Below, one piece after another: positions 7,859 to 9,127 of a stretch of DNA of 9,127 bases (its first letter is position 1; each line of letters begins with the position of its first letter). Below the pieces are notes generated by a model that did not search any database, had not been told where the DNA came from, and saw only the letters and a list, made by a program, of their open reading frames with translations. Origin of the DNA: Pontiella desulfatans (GTDB taxonomy: Bacteria > Verrucomicrobiota > Kiritimatiellia > Kiritimatiellales > Pontiellaceae); the NCBI GenBank assembly GCA_029287275.1, contig JARFRL010000128.1:1-9127 (forward strand), written 5' to 3'. The translations under genes were made by a program, and so were the position numbers.

Positions 7859-9127
7859 ATGAGGTGGATCTGGATGGGCTTGGCGCTGTGGGCCGGAACG
7901 GCGCGCGTGGGCGCGGGTGGTTGGCCGGAATTCCGCGGGCCGACGGGCGATGGCCGAGCCGAGGTGGAGGCCGCGGCGCTTCCGCTGCGTTGGAGCGAGA
8001 CCGAGAACGTGGCGTGGAAAACCGCGATTCCTCATCGGGGTTGGTCGACGCCGGTCGTTCTGGACGACCGAATCTGGCTGACCAGCGCGACGAAGGAGGG
8101 GAACGACTATTTCGCGTTCTGCGTGGACGCGAAGTCCGGGAAAATTCTTCACGAGAAAAAGCTGTTCCATCACGACGATCCAGAGCCGCTCGGCAACAGC
8201 GTCAACTGCTACGCCGCGCCGTCCGCCGCGATGGAGAAGGGGCGCGTCTACGTCCATTTCGGCAGCTATGGAACCGCCTGCCTCGACGCCGCCACCGCCG
8301 AGGTGATTTGGAAGCGCGCCGATCTGCCCTGCCGGCATTACCGCGGCCCGGGCTCCTCCGCGATCCTTCACGACGATTTGCTGATTCTGACGTTTGACGG
8401 CGTGGACCAACAGTATTTGACCGCGCTCGACAAGCGTGACGGCAAGACCGTATGGCGAACCGACCGCGACATCGAGTGGACCGATCTCGACGAGAGCGGA
8501 AAACCGAAACGCGAGGGCGACTTCCGCAAGGCGTTCTGCACGCCGCTGGTGGTGGAGGTCGCGGGAAAAGAGCAACTGATCAGCCCGGCGTCTTCCGCCA
8601 TTTTCGCGTATGAACCGAGCACCGGCGAAGCCATCTGGAAAGTGACCAACGCCGGCCATACGGCTTCGGTCAGCCCGGTTTTCGGCGAGGGTCTCGTGCT
8701 TGTCACGACGGGCAACCGCTCCACTGAAATGCTCGCGATCCGTCCGGACGGCCGCGGCGACGTCACGAAAACCCACGTGAAGTGGCGCTTTAAAAGCAAG
8801 GATGTTCCCACGACGCCTTCGCCGGTGGTGAAAGGCGATCTGCTCTTCATGCTTGGAAATAGCGGCGGGGTCACTTGTCTGGACATCAACACGGGCGCGC
8901 TCGTTTGGCGCGAGCGGCTGGGCGGCAACCATGTCGCGTCGCTGCTGCTCGCGGGCGACCGGCTCTATTGTTTCGGCGAGCGGGGAAAGGCCACCGTGTC
9001 GCGCGCCGGCCGCGTCTTCGAGTCGCTGGCCGAAAACGAGCTGGATGAAGGTTTCATGGCTTCGCCGGTCGCGCTGGACGACGCGTTGATCCTACGCACC
9101 AAAACCCATCTCTATCGAATCGGGAAA
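7859..9127 (+). CDS. Exported PQQ-like beta-propeller repeat protein (open at right edge)
   Basis: The frame is open from ATG 7859 to the last base, 423 codons without a stop. AGGAGA (7848-7853) is a good ribosome-binding site. Residues 1-19 are a short signal peptide (M-R-W-I-W followed by a hydrophobic run, with V-G-A as a possible signal-peptidase I site). The mature protein begins with W-P-E-F-R-G-P-T-G-D-G (22-32), an N-terminal motif frequent in planctomycete and verrucomicrobial propeller proteins annotated as BamB-like. Blade repeats are visible: W-K-T-A-I-P...G-W-S-T-P-V-V-L-D-D-R-I-W-L-T-S, then C-L-D-A-A-T-A-E-V-I-W-K, L-D-K-R-D-G-K-T-V-W-R, Y-E-P-S-T-G-E-A-I-W-K, and C-L-D-I-N-T-G-A-L-V-W-R. 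The end, L-I-L-R-T-K-T-H-L-Y-R-I, is typical of the C-terminus, so only a few residues are probably missing. No PQQ-dehydrogenase catalytic domain is seen, so it is more likely a scaffold or binding protein in the periplasm than an enzyme. Confidence 0.9.
   Translation, partial: MRWIWMGLALWAGTARVGAGGWPEFRGPTGDGRAEVEAAALPLRWSETENVAWKTAIPHRGWSTPVVLDDRIWLTSATKEGNDYFAFCVDAKSGKILHEKKLFHHDDPEPLGNSVNCYAAPSAAMEKGRVYVHFGSYGTACLDAATAEVIWKRADLPCRHYRGPGSSAILHDDLLILTFDGVDQQYLTALDKRDGKTVWRTDRDIEWTDLDESGKPKREGDFRKAFCTPLVVEVAGKEQLISPASSAIFAYEPSTGEAIWKVTNAGHTASVSPVFGEGLVLVTTGNRSTEMLAIRPDGRGDVTKTHVKWRFKSKDVPTTPSPVVKGDLLFMLGNSGGVTCLDINTGALVWRERLGGNHVASLLLAGDRLYCFGERGKATVSRAGRVFESLAENELDEGFMASPVALDDALILRTKTHLYRIGK

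Noticed and set aside
7844..8932. A 362-codon - strand frame opposite the beta-propeller gene
   Set aside because: The + strand encodes an obvious signal peptide and repeated propeller blades through the whole stretch; the opposite frame is a GC-rich shadow with an Arg/His/Gly-rich composition.

Overview
The window looks like chromosomal DNA from a GC-rich bacterium, probably of the Planctomycetes-Verrucomicrobia-Chlamydiae group (for example Verrucomicrobiota or Kiritimatiellota). This rests on an exported PQQ-type beta-propeller protein with a W-P-E-F-R-G-P N-terminus and a potassium-dependent, sodium-type membrane pyrophosphatase. The assignment is inference from gene content; there is no rRNA or other marker gene.

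Layout. Bases 3-410 hold the 3' end of an unrecognised + strand gene. Next come an intrinsic terminator pointing left (461-495) and a 33-codon remnant of the 3' end of the pyrophosphatase gene hppA on the - strand (517-615). A four-gene + strand operon follows (771-4662), with overlapping or stop-start-coupled genes: a CdsA-like membrane protein, a PlsC acyltransferase fused to a thymidylate-kinase-like P-loop domain, a lipid-kinase-fold protein (DAGK family) and a CREST/alkaline-ceramidase-like membrane hydrolase. A bidirectional terminator (4673-4703) separates this operon from the convergent full-length hppA (7018-4724, - strand). A 232-bp divergent intergenic region with a strong inverted repeat comes next, then a nitroreductase gene (7251-7790) and an exported PQQ-like beta-propeller protein (7859 to the window end, open at the right edge).

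Main observation. The lipid operon lies exactly between two direct copies of the hppA 3' end. The copies share an 82-bp identical core (524-605 and 4731-4812). Around the core, over a 99-bp coding stretch, they differ at five positions, all synonymous. Each copy has its own, different terminator. The simplest reading is that a 4,207-bp unit carrying its own hppA tail and terminator recombined into the 3' end of hppA and rebuilt the reading frame, leaving the original tail and terminator at 461-615. No recombinase is encoded inside, so the unit would need one in trans or homologous recombination. A chimeric metagenome assembly at the 82-bp repeat is the main alternative.

How the genes may work together. 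The four cassette proteins all belong to families that act on phospholipid or sphingolipid substrates (CDP-lipid synthesis, acyl transfer, lipid phosphorylation, amide hydrolysis). Two of them, the CdsA-like and DAGK-like proteins, lack residues normally considered catalytic. I do not recognise this set as a described pathway; a membrane-lipid modification or salvage route is a reasonable hypothesis. HppA, the nitroreductase and the beta-propeller protein look like ordinary background genes.
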